From Molossus alvarezi (lineage: Eukaryota > Chordata > Mammalia > Chiroptera > Molossidae): a DNA stretch of 64,000 nt. The notes under the pieces are model-generated. The model made no database searches. It was not told the DNA's origin and saw nothing but the letters and a program-made list of their open reading frames with translations. The stretch's first letter is position 1. Each line of letters begins with the position of its first letter. A program made the position numbers and the translations under genes. Positions 46,100 through 57,429 of this stretch are shown here, piece by piece. The stretch lies in assembly GCA_037176705.1 (NCBI GenBank), contig CM073891.1, forward strand, positions 90,602,327-90,666,326, read 5' to 3'.

Positions 46100-47604
46100 C
46101 TCATATGGACTTAATATCCTGCTGTTGTAATTGAGTCTTGATTGCTGTTGTCACATCGATGAGAGGGATTTACTCAGGCTGATCAGCTGCAAGGACTAGA
46201 TGTGCCCACTAACCTCTGACCTCTGACTACCTTGGATGATCAGCAGTGCAGGGGCCCAACACATAGAGCAAGACTTACTTCAGCAGGGCTCTGATACCCA
46301 CTGAGTCCATTCCTTGACTGTGTCACTTATGGAGGTGGTTGCGTGGTGGTGCTTTGATGTAGTCTGAAGCTGTCCACTGGGTGTGCTGGCTCTGGGGTAA
46401 GGTCAGCCAATGCCTGTCTTCTACCCAGGACCACCAGGCATAAGCTACAAAGTGATTTGCTAATGGTTGCTTCTTATGCTGGGCTTGGAGATGCCCAGGC
46501 AAAGCCAAGCTGTGAAGCAAGGCTGGCTGGTTCTAGTGCTAAGCCTGGGGCCACTTAGTGAGAGGTATGGGGCTCACTGTGGCCAGATGTTGCTTGTTTG
46601 AGAGAATTTAGGAAAATCTTAAGCAGCAGCCAAAACAGGTCAATCCCCTGGTAAAGCCACTGGAAATAGCTTGGATGGGCCCAAAAATTGGGTGAGGCAG
46701 GGCCTCAGGGAATCACCGGGGTGGGGCAAACAGTGTGAGCCAGGTTGCTGGAGTCCCAGATATGGCACCCATCTGCTAGCCTCATGGAAGAAGAGCTCAC
46801 CAAAGGAACAAAGGCCTCTGACAGCACATCCACCTGGGAGATAGCTGCCTCTCCAGCTCTTACCCCAATGCCAAACAACTCAGTTCTTCTCCATATGTCT
46901 CTGGTGCCTTTCAAGCTGCTCCCCCTCTGTACTGGAGCTCATATGGAATGAGTCCAAGTAAGTCTGTGTGTGGGCCCTTTAAGAGGATCTGCCTGGGGTT
47001 CCAGCAGCCTCAGCCTCCCTCAGCCTCAGTTCCTGCTGGCTTTTACAGCCAGAAATCATGGGGATTCCTCTTCCTGGCTCTGGAATCCTGAGCCAGGAGC
47101 CTGGTGTGGGACAGGGATCCCTAACCCCTCAGGGAGGACCTTCACAGCCAAGGTGTCCTCCTGATTTTTATCTGCCACACATGGGTGTGGGACCAGCCCA
47201 TCCACACCTCCGCCCCTTCTACCAGTCTCAATATGGCTGCTTTAATTTCGTAGTCAAAGGACTTCCATTCAGCTCGAGTTCAGGCAGTTCTGAAGGGTGG
47301 TTGTTCTGTAATTTTGATGTGGTTCTGGGAGCAGGTGAGTACCACGTTTACCTATACCGCCGTCTTGACTGGAAGTTTCCATTGATTTTTTAGATAGAGT
47401 GGAAGGAAAGGAGGGAGAGAGAGATACATCAATTTGAGAGAGACACATCAATTGGTTGCCCCCCAAACAACCCCAACTGGGGCCATGGGTCGAACCTGCG
47501 ACCCAGGTACTTGCCCCTGATCGGGAATCAAACCTGTGGCCCAGTGGTCCATGGGCCAACAACTTAATCCCTGAGCCAAACCAGCCAGGGTCAAGTTAAC
47601 TTTT

Positions 47605-48259
47605 TTACAATGGTTTTTTACAGCGGTTGCTTAGGGTAAGAGGAATGGGAAATGAAGGGGAGGTGGCAGCTAGAAGGTAATGGGATCTCAAAACACAAAA
47701 AATCAAGTAATTTGTTTCAAAAGTCTGGGCTCTCAACTTTTGGGTTAGGTCATCTTGCTTGATCACACAATCCCACTGACTAGAACAATATAAAATCTGT
47801 TTGGTTTTGATACCCAGAGGGACAATATTCGGGGGGGAAAGAATCACTTAAGGAAGCTTGGCTGAATGAGGCTTGGTGATAAATGGGTTGGTAACATGTT
47901 GTAAGAGATTTCTTTGCTTTCACTGTTCTTGTACCTTTGAGGTCTATCATTCTTTCATTGCTACTGACCATCACAGATAAATCTGGGATAAGAATGTCAG
48001 GGTAGGATTGCAGAACAGGTTCATTTCATTGCTGTTCTGCTAAACTAAGTTGATCTTTCAAAAATGGCCAAATAGAACTATGAACTTAATTTCTCAAGGA
48101 AGCAATCTTCAAGTTCTGAGAACATGCCAGTTAAGTAAATGGGACACAGATACTTGAAACCTGAAAAGCAGAAAACTCTCATTTTTCTTGCCTTCGTGAA
48201 ACATCTTGCCATTAATTTCTGATTCTAATGTGAAAGAAAAGGGGGCAATGCAATTAATC
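47605..48259. other. Non-genic stretch
   Basis: No gene or clear repeat body seen. Confidence 0.45.
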
Positions 48260-48906
48260 TGACAAGCTCAGGGGAGCCACATGGCAGGCTTGACAAACTC
48301 CAAGATGCAAAGTAACCACACAGGATGGTCTGATCAAATTCCTAACTGGGTAGGCCATGGTGGGTAATCATGTCCCAGGCCTATAGCTTCCCAATAGAGG
48401 GCAATATTTAGCTTAAGGGAGCCTGTCCATTGTTCTTATGTATCTAGGTATTACATACCTTTGAAATGTCACAGTAATTTCCTTTTCCTACCCCTGGAAG
48501 GCACAGACACAGGCACCAGAACACAAGACCACGAGAACAAAAGAACACAGAACCCCTCGTTTTTATCTTGTTCCTTGAATACTGTCTCCAAGTGCTATAA
48601 ATGTTAATAATTATCTGACTAGTAACCCCCAATGTAAAAGAAGTATGTTTTTCTTCGTTTTGCCTTTTATCCAGTCCTAAAGATTTTTCTCCTACGCTTT
48701 CTCCCCTCTCCTTACCCTACCACCAAGAGATTACTGGTAACCCTATTTAAGTCTCCTCTTTTGTTTGAGTCTAATGTAAAATAAACTGCAAAACAGTCAA
48801 TCTCTGGAGCATTTTCTCAATCTGAGATTTTGCTTCCCAGCATATGTTGTCAGTTTGGCTTAAATGAACTCATAAAAATTTTCTACAGGTTTGGATGTGT
48901 CTTACA
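48260..48906 (+). mobile_element. LTR-like repeat, copy A (647 bp)
   Basis: It begins TGACAAGCTCAGGGGAGCC and ends TGGATGTGTCTTACA. An AATAAA lies at about 48780, followed by TTTTCTCAATCTGAGATTTT and TTGTCAGTTTGGCTTAAATG. The same ordered sequence, inverted, occurs at 53897-54717, with matching TG and CA edges. The homology stops at these edges, which supports LTR boundaries. No clear short TSD. Confidence 0.7.
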
Positions 48907-49569
48907 TTATGTCAACACTGGTCTATAAAGAGGTGTGAAGAAGGCCCCCTGCTGGCCTTTTACTAATAAAACTAAGTGAACTGGAGGCCTATACTCAATG
49001 CCTTGACCTCAAATATGTAAACTTTCTAAAATTACCAAGACAGTTAGTTCATTTATAATAGTATTTCTGGTTGTAAACAACCCTCTCATTATTACCAAAG
49101 GTCACTTTAATTTACTTGGGTTTCATATGAGCAGCCATCAATCAGAAATGGTAATGTAAAAAGTCATACACCCTCTATTAGTTTCTGTTTCTGAGAGGGA
49201 TTTCATTTCTCAAGTCTCCATTCCCCAGCTCTCAAAAAGCTTTTATTTGTAAACTTGATTACATCTATGACAATAATAATTTTAACTTTTTTGCAAACAC
49301 CAAAAATAATATTTAAATTTTTAGTACAAGGATGTAATATCTTGCTTTTTAAAAATTTAATGATATAACAAATGGCTAAGAGAAAATGATTTAAGTGAAA
49401 AAGCTAAAATATAAAATTGTTTACTATAATTGCAACTACAAAACACGAAAACATATACAAAATCTGGTTTACCTTTTACAAAATAGAGGAAATAAACCAG
49501 AATGCTGACATACTGTTCACCTCCACTGTCCTAGCTCCCAGCACTATAAATATGCAATAGCTATTTGCT
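48907..49569. other. AT-rich non-genic stretch
   Basis: No gene or clear repeat seen. Confidence 0.45.
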
Positions 49570-49585
49570 AACAATAATGCTTTTT

Positions 49586-51723
49586 AAAAAAATTATCTTT
49601 ATTGTTGAAAGTATTACAGATGTCTCTCCTTTTTTCTCCCTATTGACTCCCTGCTTTTGTCTTCACTTTGCCACTGTCACTCCACTATTGTCTGTGTCCA
49701 TTGGTTGTGCATATATGCATATAAGTTATTTAGTTTATCTCTTCCTGCCCTCCTGCCCCTCCTTCCCTCTGAGCTTTGTCAGTCTGTTCCCTACTTCCAT
49801 ATCTCTGGATCTATTTTGTTTGTCAGTTTGTTTTGTTCATTAGATTGCACAAATAAGTGAGATCATGTGGTACTTGTCTTTCTCTGGCTGGCTTATTTCG
49901 CTTAGCATAATGTTCTCCAGGTCGCTCCATGCTGTCTCAAAGGATAAGAGATCTTTCTTTTTTTTACAGCTGCATAGTATTCCATTGTGTAAATGTACCA
50001 CAGTTTTTATTTTTTATTTATTTATTTTTATCCTCACCCAAGGACATTTTTCTATTTTTTGTTCAGATAGTGTAGGAGGGAGAGAGAGAAAGAAAGAGAG
50101 AGAAAGAGAGAAACATCGATGTGAAAAGGACACATTGAGTAGCTGCCACCCACACAATCCAACCAAGGCTGGGGACAAACTGCAGCCAAGGTATGTACCC
50201 TTAGCGGGAACTGAACCCGGGTCTCTCTGGACTGCAGGTCGATGCTCTAACCACTGAGCTAAACTGGACAGGGCTGTACCACAGTTTTTATATCCACTGA
50301 TCTGCTGGTAGACATTTGACCTGTTTCCAGATCTTAGCTGTTGTAAGTAGCATTGCTATGAATATAGGGGTGCATATATTTTTTCTGATTGGTGTTTCAG
50401 GCTTCTTAGGGTATATTACTAGAAGTGGGATTACTGGGTCAAATGGCAATTCAATTTTTAATTTTTTGAGGAAACACCATACTGTTTTTCATAGTGGCTG
50501 CGCCAGTCTGCATTCTTACCAGCAGTGTACTAGAGTCCCCTTTTCTCCACATCTTTGTCAGCACTAGATGTTTGATGGTTTGCTAATGGTTGCCGTCCTG
50601 GCAGGTGTGAGGTAACACCTCATAGTTATTTTAATTTGCATCTCTAGGATGATTAGTGATGTTGAGCATTTTTTTCATATGTCTCTTGGCCGTTTATATG
50701 CCCTCTTTGGAGAAGTATTTATTCAAGTCCTCTGCCCACTTTTTAATTGGGTTGTTTATCTTCCTTTTGTTGAGTTGTATGAGTACTTTATATATTTTGG
50801 AAATTAACCTCTTATCCAATATATCATTGGCAATTATGTTCTCTCATACAGTGGGTTCCCTTTTCATTTTGATGTTGATTTCTTTTGCTGTGCAGCAGCT
50901 TTTTAGTTTGATGTAGTTCCATTTGTTTATTTTTTTCTTTGTTTCTCTTGCCCTAGGCAATGTATTGGTGAAAATTCTGCTACATGAGATGTCAGAGATT
51001 CAGCTGCCTAAAATCAATGGTATTTGTATACACCAATAATGAACACCCAGAAAGAGAAACTAAAACAAATCTCATTTACCACTGCAACAAAAAATTAAGA
51101 TACCAAGGAATAAACTTAACCAAGAAGGCAAAGACCTGTTTTCAGAAAACTACAGGACATAGGAAAAAGAAATAGAGGAAGATATAAAAAAGTGGAAGTA
51201 TATACCATGGATTGGAAAACTCAACGTCATGCCCAAAGCAATCTACAGATTCAATGCAATCCCTATTAAAATACCAATGCCATATTTCATAGAACTAGAA
51301 CAAATACTCTAAAAGTTTATAAGGAACCCAAAAAACCTCGACTATCCATAGCAATCTTGAAAAAGAAGAACAGAGTTGGAGGGATCACAATTCTGGACTT
51401 CAGGTGATACTACAAAGCCATTGTAATAAAATAGCCTGTTACTGACACAAGAACAGGCATGTGGATCACTGGAACAGAACAGAGAACCCAGAAATTGAAC
51501 CAAGACATTATGTATGGTCAATTAATACTTGACAAAGGAGGCAAGAGCACACAATGGAGTAAAGTCTGTGTCTTCAATAAATGGTGTTGGGAAAATTGGA
51601 CAGGTACATGCAAAACAGAAATGAGACAACTAACTTACACCACACACAAGAACAAACTCAAAATGGGTAAAAGATTTAAATGTAAGTTGTGAAACTATAC
51701 AGATACTAGAAGAAAATGTAGGC
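49586..51723 (-). mobile_element. LINE-1 insertion with 5' inversion (twin priming)
   Basis: 49586 to about 50998 is antisense L1. It comprises the 3'UTR (GTGCATATATGCATATAAG) and the end of ORF2 (AGCTGCATAGTATTCCATTG on this strand). From about 50999 to 51723 the L1 is in sense orientation (ORF2 phrases GGAAAACTCAACGTCATGCC, ATAAATGGTGTTGGGAAAAT). The sense part is the ORF2 region just upstream of the antisense part, which is the twin-priming layout. The TSD AACAATAATGCTTTT (49570-49584) and AACAATAATACTTTT (51724-51738) flanks the whole. A Ves SINE is nested at 50011-50274. Confidence 0.92.
50011..50274 (-). mobile_element. Ves-type SINE nested in the inverted L1
   Basis: Tail (TTTA)n plus TATCCTCACCCAAGGAC. 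The head ends at GAGCTAAACTGGACAGGGC. A perfect 17-bp TSD, TGTACCACAGTTTTTAT, lies at 49994-50010 and 50275-50291. Confidence 0.95.
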
Positions 51724-51738
51724 AACAATAATACTTTT

Positions 51739-52358
51739 AAAAAGTGCCCACAGTTTTACATTTCTCAAGAACTAATTCTTCAGATTTTCTTTTCATTCTC
51801 ACCCAGCAGATGGTGCTACTTCCTTACATTTCTAGAAGACATCAACTTCTGAAGAAGTCTTACAGTAGGTTTGAAGTACCTGTATTCATATTCAAATTTG
51901 TAAACTTCTATTATTCAAGACACTGTAATGCAATAAGGAATTTTATAAGCTCAGTTAGACTCAGCTAAGCAGTTCTTCAATGATGGAGAACTGTCACCCC
52001 TTCTAGCTGTGACAGCCAGGCCCTCTCTGCTTTGTTTCTTTTCAAACTAAGGGGAATTATGGGAAGAAGAGGGGAGTCAGAGTGAAGGGAATAAATCTCG
52101 CTCTGCATTTTTCCCTCTCTGGGTGTTTGCTCTGGCCTAGAGCTGGGCGTTCTTTAAGTGAAAGGAAGCCAGAGAGTGGAGAGCTAGCCTGTCATCCTCC
52201 TCCTCACCATTGGAGACTGCAGGAAACTCACATGCTGGCTGCCATATACCAATTAAAGTGATGCTCTTTCCCTTGGACTGACTCACATTGTATTGTCCTA
52301 TGTTTTCCCTCACGGTCTTATGTAAAGACATTACTTTTTGATTGCATATTTTCTTGTT
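51739..52358. other. Non-genic stretch
   Basis: No gene or clear repeat seen. 52000-52300 is slightly GC-richer. Confidence 0.4.
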
Positions 52359-52371
52359 AAAAGGCAATACA

Positions 52372-52614
52372 GCCCTGGCCAGTTTGGCTCAGCGGTTAGA
52401 GTGTCGGCCTGCGGTCTGGAGAGACCCAGGTTCCTTTCCGCTAAGGGCACATACCTCAGTTGCAGTTTGTCCCCAGCCCTGGTTGGGCCCTGCGGGAGGC
52501 AGCCACTTGATGTGTCCCTTTCATATTGATGTTTTTCTCTCTCTCTTCCTCTCTCTCCTTCCCACCCTCTCTGAACAAAAAATGTAATAATGTCCTTGGG
52601 TGAGGATTAAAAAA
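52372..52614 (+). mobile_element. Ves-type SINE
   Basis: It starts GCCCTGGCCAGTTTGGCTC and ends ATGTCCTTGGGTGAGGATTA plus A10. The perfect 13-bp TSD AAAAGGCAATACA lies at 52359-52371 and 52615-52627. Confidence 0.95.
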
Positions 52615-52680
52615 AAAAGGCAATACAAAATACTTATTTTCATAGCTTCTTTTAAGCCAATATTTTTCAATCTCCAACTC

Positions 52681-52919
52681 CCTTTTTTTTTTTTTATCCT
52701 CACCCAAGGACATTTTTCAATATTTTGTTCAGATAGGGTGGGAGGGAGAGAGAGAGAAACATCCACATGAAAGGGACACATCGAGTAGTTGCCACCCATA
52801 CGACCCAACCAGGGGTGGGGATAAACTACAACTGAGGCATGTGCCCTTAGTGGGAACCAAACCCAGGTCTCTCTAGACCGCAGGCCAATGCTCTAACCCC
52901 TGAGCAAACTGGCCAGGGC
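52681..52919 (-). mobile_element. Ves-type SINE, inverted to its neighbour
   Basis: The tail (reverse) is TTTTTTATCCTCACCCAAGG and the head ends at GAGCAAACTGGCCAGGGC. The perfect 14-bp TSD TCAATCTCCAACTC lies at 52667-52680 and 52920-52933. It is only 66 bp from the plus-strand copy at 52372-52614. Confidence 0.95.
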
Positions 52920-52933
52920 TCAATCTCCAACTC

Positions 52934-53896
52934 TTTTATCAGCAGGCTCATTTTTCTAGAATTTGAAATACTTTGAAAGGCAATTCTGAATTGTTAACAC
53001 TGCTGGCAATCACTGTTCATTTATTCATTTTGGCTCCACATTTTTTGTTCTTCTTATCAGCCACATTTTTTTTTGTTTACAAATGAATGTTTTACATTTT
53101 AAACCAGGTCTTCTTTTGACTTTAATTTTAATGTAAATTTTTTTCTGAATACATTTTTTTTTGTACATGAATTCATTCTAAAATAAAAATACAGGTTTCT
53201 TTTCCTTTAGTACTTAAAAAAATCTAATAATCTTTTATTTCTGTGAACTAATTAGAATGCAATCACTCTTTTCTCTACATTTTAAAGGTTTTCTAATGTA
53301 ATAGTCATCCATTTTAAATCTTGGTATTATTTTGAAATATAATTCATTATGCAACATTGTTATTTATGTCTATTTCAATTAATAGATTGTAAATTTCTTG
53401 AAGAATAGGTTTCACTAGTCTTTCTTTACCTACCACTCATTTCCTTAACCCTTATTGGCTATGAGAATGAGATCAATTTAGACATTTATTCATATTATTT
53501 CTTATTCATTTCCAGTTTCCATACTGAGTGAGGCACCTGGAGTAATTTTATTAAAACTACTAAAAATTTTTAAAACTATATATATTTTTTAATTTAAGCA
53601 GGATTGAATTGGGTTGGCATAGCACTGGGAATTATTAATCTAGAAAAGAAATGTTGGTCTATTTTCTATCTGTGGACTTTAATATGCTCTCAAACACAGA
53701 TGGAATATTTTAGTGTTTGTTAACTTGAATGAAAGAGTATATAAGGCCTTATCTCTCATGAGGAGAAAAAGTAAAATAGTACTAATTGGTTTATTGAAGA
53801 TGATTAATAGTTCTGCAATTAAATTTAAATATATATATATATCTACTATTACTTCTAAGCAGTTTAACTCTCATATATAAAGAATAAAGTTGTTGT
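52934..53896. other. AT-rich non-genic stretch
   Basis: No gene or clear repeat. An (AT)n run lies near 53829-53842. Confidence 0.45.
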
Positions 53897-54717
53897 TGTA
53901 AGAAACATCCAAAACCTGTAGATAATTTTTTTTCTTTTTTTTCTTTATTGATTTTAGAGAGGAAGGAAGAGTGAGAGAGATAGAAACATGGATGAGAGAG
54001 AACATAGTTTGGCTACCTCCTGTATGCCCTCCACTGGGGATCAGGCCCACAACCTGGGCATGTGTCCTGATCAGGAATTGAATCGGCGACCTCTTGGTGC
54101 ATGGGTTGATGCTCAATCACTGAGCCACAGCAGCCGGACTGTAGAGAATTTTTATGAGTTTATTTGAGCCAAACTGACAACAATTGCCAGAAAGCAGAAT
54201 CTCAATGAATTGAGAAAATGCTCCATACAATGGCAGTTTTACAGCTTATTTTATACATTAGAATAAAAGGAGGTTACATGAAATTTATTGGTAGTAGATT
54301 AGGAAGAAAGAAAAGCAGAGAGAAATCTCTGAGACTGGATAAAGAGTAAAATGGAGAAACACATACTCCTTTTTACATAATTCACATTTACAGCATATAG
54401 AGATGGTTTTCGGGAACAAGATAACAAGGAGGGGTTTTGTGGTGTCACACTTTGGTGCAGTGTGTGTGAACTGAGGGGTCTAGAAAAGGAGATTACACTG
54501 ACATTTCAAAGGTACATTATTTAAGATGTCAAAAGACAATAGACAGGCTCAATTAAGGTAAAGACTGACATTTGTCAAAGAAGCTACAGGTCTAGGACAT
54601 AATGACCCACTATGACCTGCTTTTAGCTAGGAATCTTAATATTTAGACCATTCTTTGTGGTTCCTTTTGGTCTCTGAGTTTGTAAAGTGCACCATGCAGC
54701 CTACCCCGAGCTTGTCA
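53897..54717 (-). mobile_element. LTR-like repeat, copy B, carrying a SINE
   Basis: The reverse complement begins TGACAAGCTCGGGGTAGGC and ends TTGGATGTTTCTTACA, matching copy A at 48260-48906 along its length, including TGAAATGTCAGTGTAATC and GTTGTCAGTTTGGCTCAAA. A Ves SINE interrupts it at 53931-54138. Two independent solo LTRs is the simplest reading. Confidence 0.68.
53931..54138 (-). mobile_element. Ves-type SINE (AATCAATAAA-tail subfamily) in an LTR
   Basis: The tail (reverse) is TTTCTTTATTGATTTTAGAG and the head ends at GAGCCACAGCAGCCGGA. The TSD is CTGTAGATAATTTTT (53916-53930) and CTGTAGAGAATTTTT (54139-54153). Confidence 0.93.
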
Positions 54718-56174
54718 GGTTTAGTATGTGGCCTCTTTGTTTGTTCACAATGTTAATAAATCAAAGTATTATATCTACTTGACATCATCAATTTTATTGC
54801 ATGTTTAATTTATACATATACTGGTTTGAGTAAAAGTAGGTTTATAGTTGTGAGTACAAGAAACACAGAGTTCGTTCTTGTATTATATTTATTATTGTAT
54901 TATTTTCCATACAAACAACTGTTTACCCACTTTTGCTTTACCCTGTATATTTTGAAATTTCATATTTCTTCATTTTATAGATTAAGTAGAAACTATTACA
55001 AATGATTATTTTTTAACTCAGATGGCGTCCTCTCTCTCTTGCTCTCCCAAAGCAAGACAAGATGAATCACCAATGAAAATGGCAGTTGCAGTAGCAACAC
55101 CAAGCATCAGCTTCATACTCAGGAGAGAAGAACTCTGTGCCTCTTTATTTTCATGGTTTCTGGTATGCTACACATTCAGAGAAATTCTCCACAAACAAAC
55201 CAGAGAAGTGATCCCTGAAAGTATAGTCTTTGAAATTTCTATTTTTGGTATTATACTTTCCCTGAGTCTACACAGAGTAATTGCTAAGTATGTAGGGTGT
55301 CCATATACCTTATTGTCTAAATAGGGACAGTTTTGAGAATTAAGAGGTGCCCTCCTAATAGTAATCTTAGGACATGAGTGTAGATTTTGACTTTCCCCAG
55401 CAAACCAGAATGTCTGGTCACCCTCTGATAGGTGATAGGAGAATACATTTTTTTCCCTATGGTTTTATATCTTGGAGTGGAAGGAATTTCCAGAATAGTA
55501 TGGAAGAAGCAGTTATGTAACTTTTTTCTGCCTGTTCTATTTTTCCCCAGGGAAGGAAGAATGACTTTGCTGATTGACAAGATTGGGAAAAGAAGCTGAG
55601 GATGTAATCTCCAAAGGAACCAAAGTGATGCTTGACACTCAAAAATTAAGATTTCCCCAGATGCTTATTGCAGAAATGTCTGATACTATACAAAACTATT
55701 TTTTTTTTGCTTTATAATTCTAATTTTAAATGTCCATATGGATTTTTTGAAAATTAAATTTAAATATATCCTTCTCTTTACAGGAGCTACTGTAAATCTT
55801 TTCATAATCTTCAGGTAGAAATTTTTTTTAAAGAAAAACTTTCTTCTCATTTTTATGTATCATTTAAAGATGGCATCTCTGTTTCTAAGAATCTGTTTAC
55901 ATTTAAATTGAACTGTTGCCATTTTGTATACACTAACATGAAGCTTTTATTAGATAACAATTAGATAATAAACATCTATTAATTAGATAATGAATCAAGT
56001 TGCATTTACTTTATTTTGTATATTCTTGAGCTACATTTATTATTCATCTACATTTTAAAATCTAACCCAAATTTTAGAGTCCAGGTTAGGAAGTTTTTGT
56101 TTTATTTTTTCTTCTTTTAAAGACTTCCCTACAAAAGAGTACAGCTTTAAGTATATGTCAGTTTTGAGCACCCT
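54718..56174. other. AT-rich non-genic stretch
   Basis: No recognised gene. A 100-codon plus-strand frame at 55022-55324 has no recognisable domain. 55290-55435 (GGGTGTCCATATACCTTATT ... AGAATGTCTGGTCACCCTC) looks like an old hAT MITE with inverted GGTGACC-type ends. Confidence 0.4.
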
Positions 56175-56182
56175 ATAGAATT

Positions 56183-56380
56183 CAGTGGTTCTCAACCTTC
56201 CTAATGCCATGACCCTTTAATACAGTTCCTCATGTTGTATGTGGGTGTATCTGCATGTGGGCGGACCCACCTGGAGACGGATAGAGGAGCGGTGTCTCGG
56301 TTCCTAAGACCATCGGAAATATGTGTTTTCCGGTGGTCTTAGGCGACCCTGTGGAAGGCGACCCACAGGTTGAGAACCGC
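56183..56380. mobile_element. SPIN-like hAT MITE, non-autonomous
   Basis: The left end is CAGTGGTTCTCAACCTTCC, then CCTTTAATACAGTTCCTCAT. The right part is GACCCACAGGTTGAGAACCG, inverted to the left end. An internal hairpin is made by CTAAGACCATCGGAAATATG and CCGGTGGTCTTAG. The 8-bp flanks ATAGAATT (56175-56182) and ATAGATCT (56381-56388) match at 6 of 8. The terminal two bases at the right are lost. From memory these termini are those of the SPIN hAT family. Confidence 0.82.
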
Positions 56381-56390
56381 ATAGATCTTT

Positions 56391-57413
56391 CTATGGTACC
56401 GAATCTTTAATTTTAAAGACAGAAACAAAACATATTAAGGCAAAAGTCAATATTAACAAATACCTATTCTTCAACTGCTTGAAAAAATAAAATGGTTTAA
56501 TAAATACTCATGAAAGATGCAGTACCATTTCAAATATATCTTTTAAATTATGAAATATCTACAATTCTTTGCTGTTGTAGTAGCCAGCATGACCCTTATC
56601 CCTTAAATTTGTCAAAGCTGACCCTGCTAGAATTTTAGAACTAAAAAACACCAAGATCCACACCTGGTTATTTACAATGACTTTAAAACTAGTATCAGTT
56701 GTTCTTTTAGCTCTTTAGGGGTAAGTCTAGTTGAAATCAGGAGGCTTGTACCATTGGGGCTACCCTTCCTGAGAAGGAATCCCCTTCCACTCTGGATGAA
56801 GAAGCTCTGGAGAGAGATACAAGAGGGTGCAGAACTGGTACTGGAGCCTAAAGACTGCTGCCTTCAGTAAATTGGTTTACTCAGAAACTCCTTTGTATTT
56901 CGAGGCTGCTCTACTAAGAGTCATTAGTCAGTGTCTTACTACCTCAGTCAATTGTCTTGTCTTGGTTCTCATCTTCCACAGCTCATTGCCTTCCTTAAAT
57001 GCTGTGGTCCCTTATCTGTAGGTACGCTGTACTGTTCCAATTCTCTCAAGACTTTTGTTTTTTCTTCCTGTTATTGGATATTTTCTCTCCTTCAATTAGA
57101 GGTGATCCTCAAAATTCTATATCCAGGTCTCATCTCTTCACTGTAGATATTTTAAAGATTCCCAATTCTATACTTCCAGAAAAGTCCCTAACTGTCTGAC
57201 AGGCATCTGCGTCTTGATATATCTACCCCTCGGAAAGCAAAGTCTGTTACCATTAGCACGGGCCCTTGGTCTTTCTTCCTTGTGTCTTTCTTACTCCCAT
57301 TCTCTCCATCCAGAATCCCTTTGCGGTTTTAGATTGTTCAAATTCTGCTTATACTTCAAGCTTTAAATATCATCTGCAGCTCAAAGCTTAGCCATATTTT
57401 CTTACCCACATTT
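56391..57413. other. Non-genic stretch
   Basis: No gene. 56900-57400 is pyrimidine-rich, similar to the L2-type 3' region (TCTGACAGGCATCTGCGTC, TTCAAATTCTGCTTATACTT), but too diverged to call firmly. Confidence 0.4.
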
Positions 57414-57429
57414 AATGTCTTCATGTTTT

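Larger units (their letters stand above)
44397..47375 (-). mobile_element. Half-L1 (HAL1-like) LINE, copy 2, near full length
   Basis: Flanked by a perfect 12-bp TSD, TTTCCATTGATT (44385-44396 and 47376-47387), inside a Ves SINE. On the minus strand the order is 5' end CTTCCAGTCAAGACGGCGGT, 5'UTR, ORF1 (45677 to 44790), 3'UTR with ATATGCATATATGCATAAC, then poly(A) at about 44402-44411. No ORF2 is present. A Ves SINE is inserted at 45845-46099. Without that insertion and its TSD the element is about 2.71 kb, matching copy 1. Confidence 0.9.
44320..47590 (-). mobile_element. Ves-type SINE split by a half-L1
   Basis: The tail part is 44320-44396, with a (TATG)n microsatellite at 44326-44362 and CTCCTCACCGGAAGATATTT. 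The head part is 47388-47590 (TTTTAGATAGAGTGGAAGG ... GAGCCAAACCAGCCAGGG). The outer TSD is TCAAGCTAACATTT (44306-44319) and TCAAGTTAACTTTT (47591-47604). The half-L1 copy 2 lies inside. Confidence 0.9.

Noticed and set aside
55022..55324. A 100-codon frame starting MASSLSCSPK
   Set aside because: No recognisable domain, AT-rich surroundings and no splice or promoter context. Probably chance.
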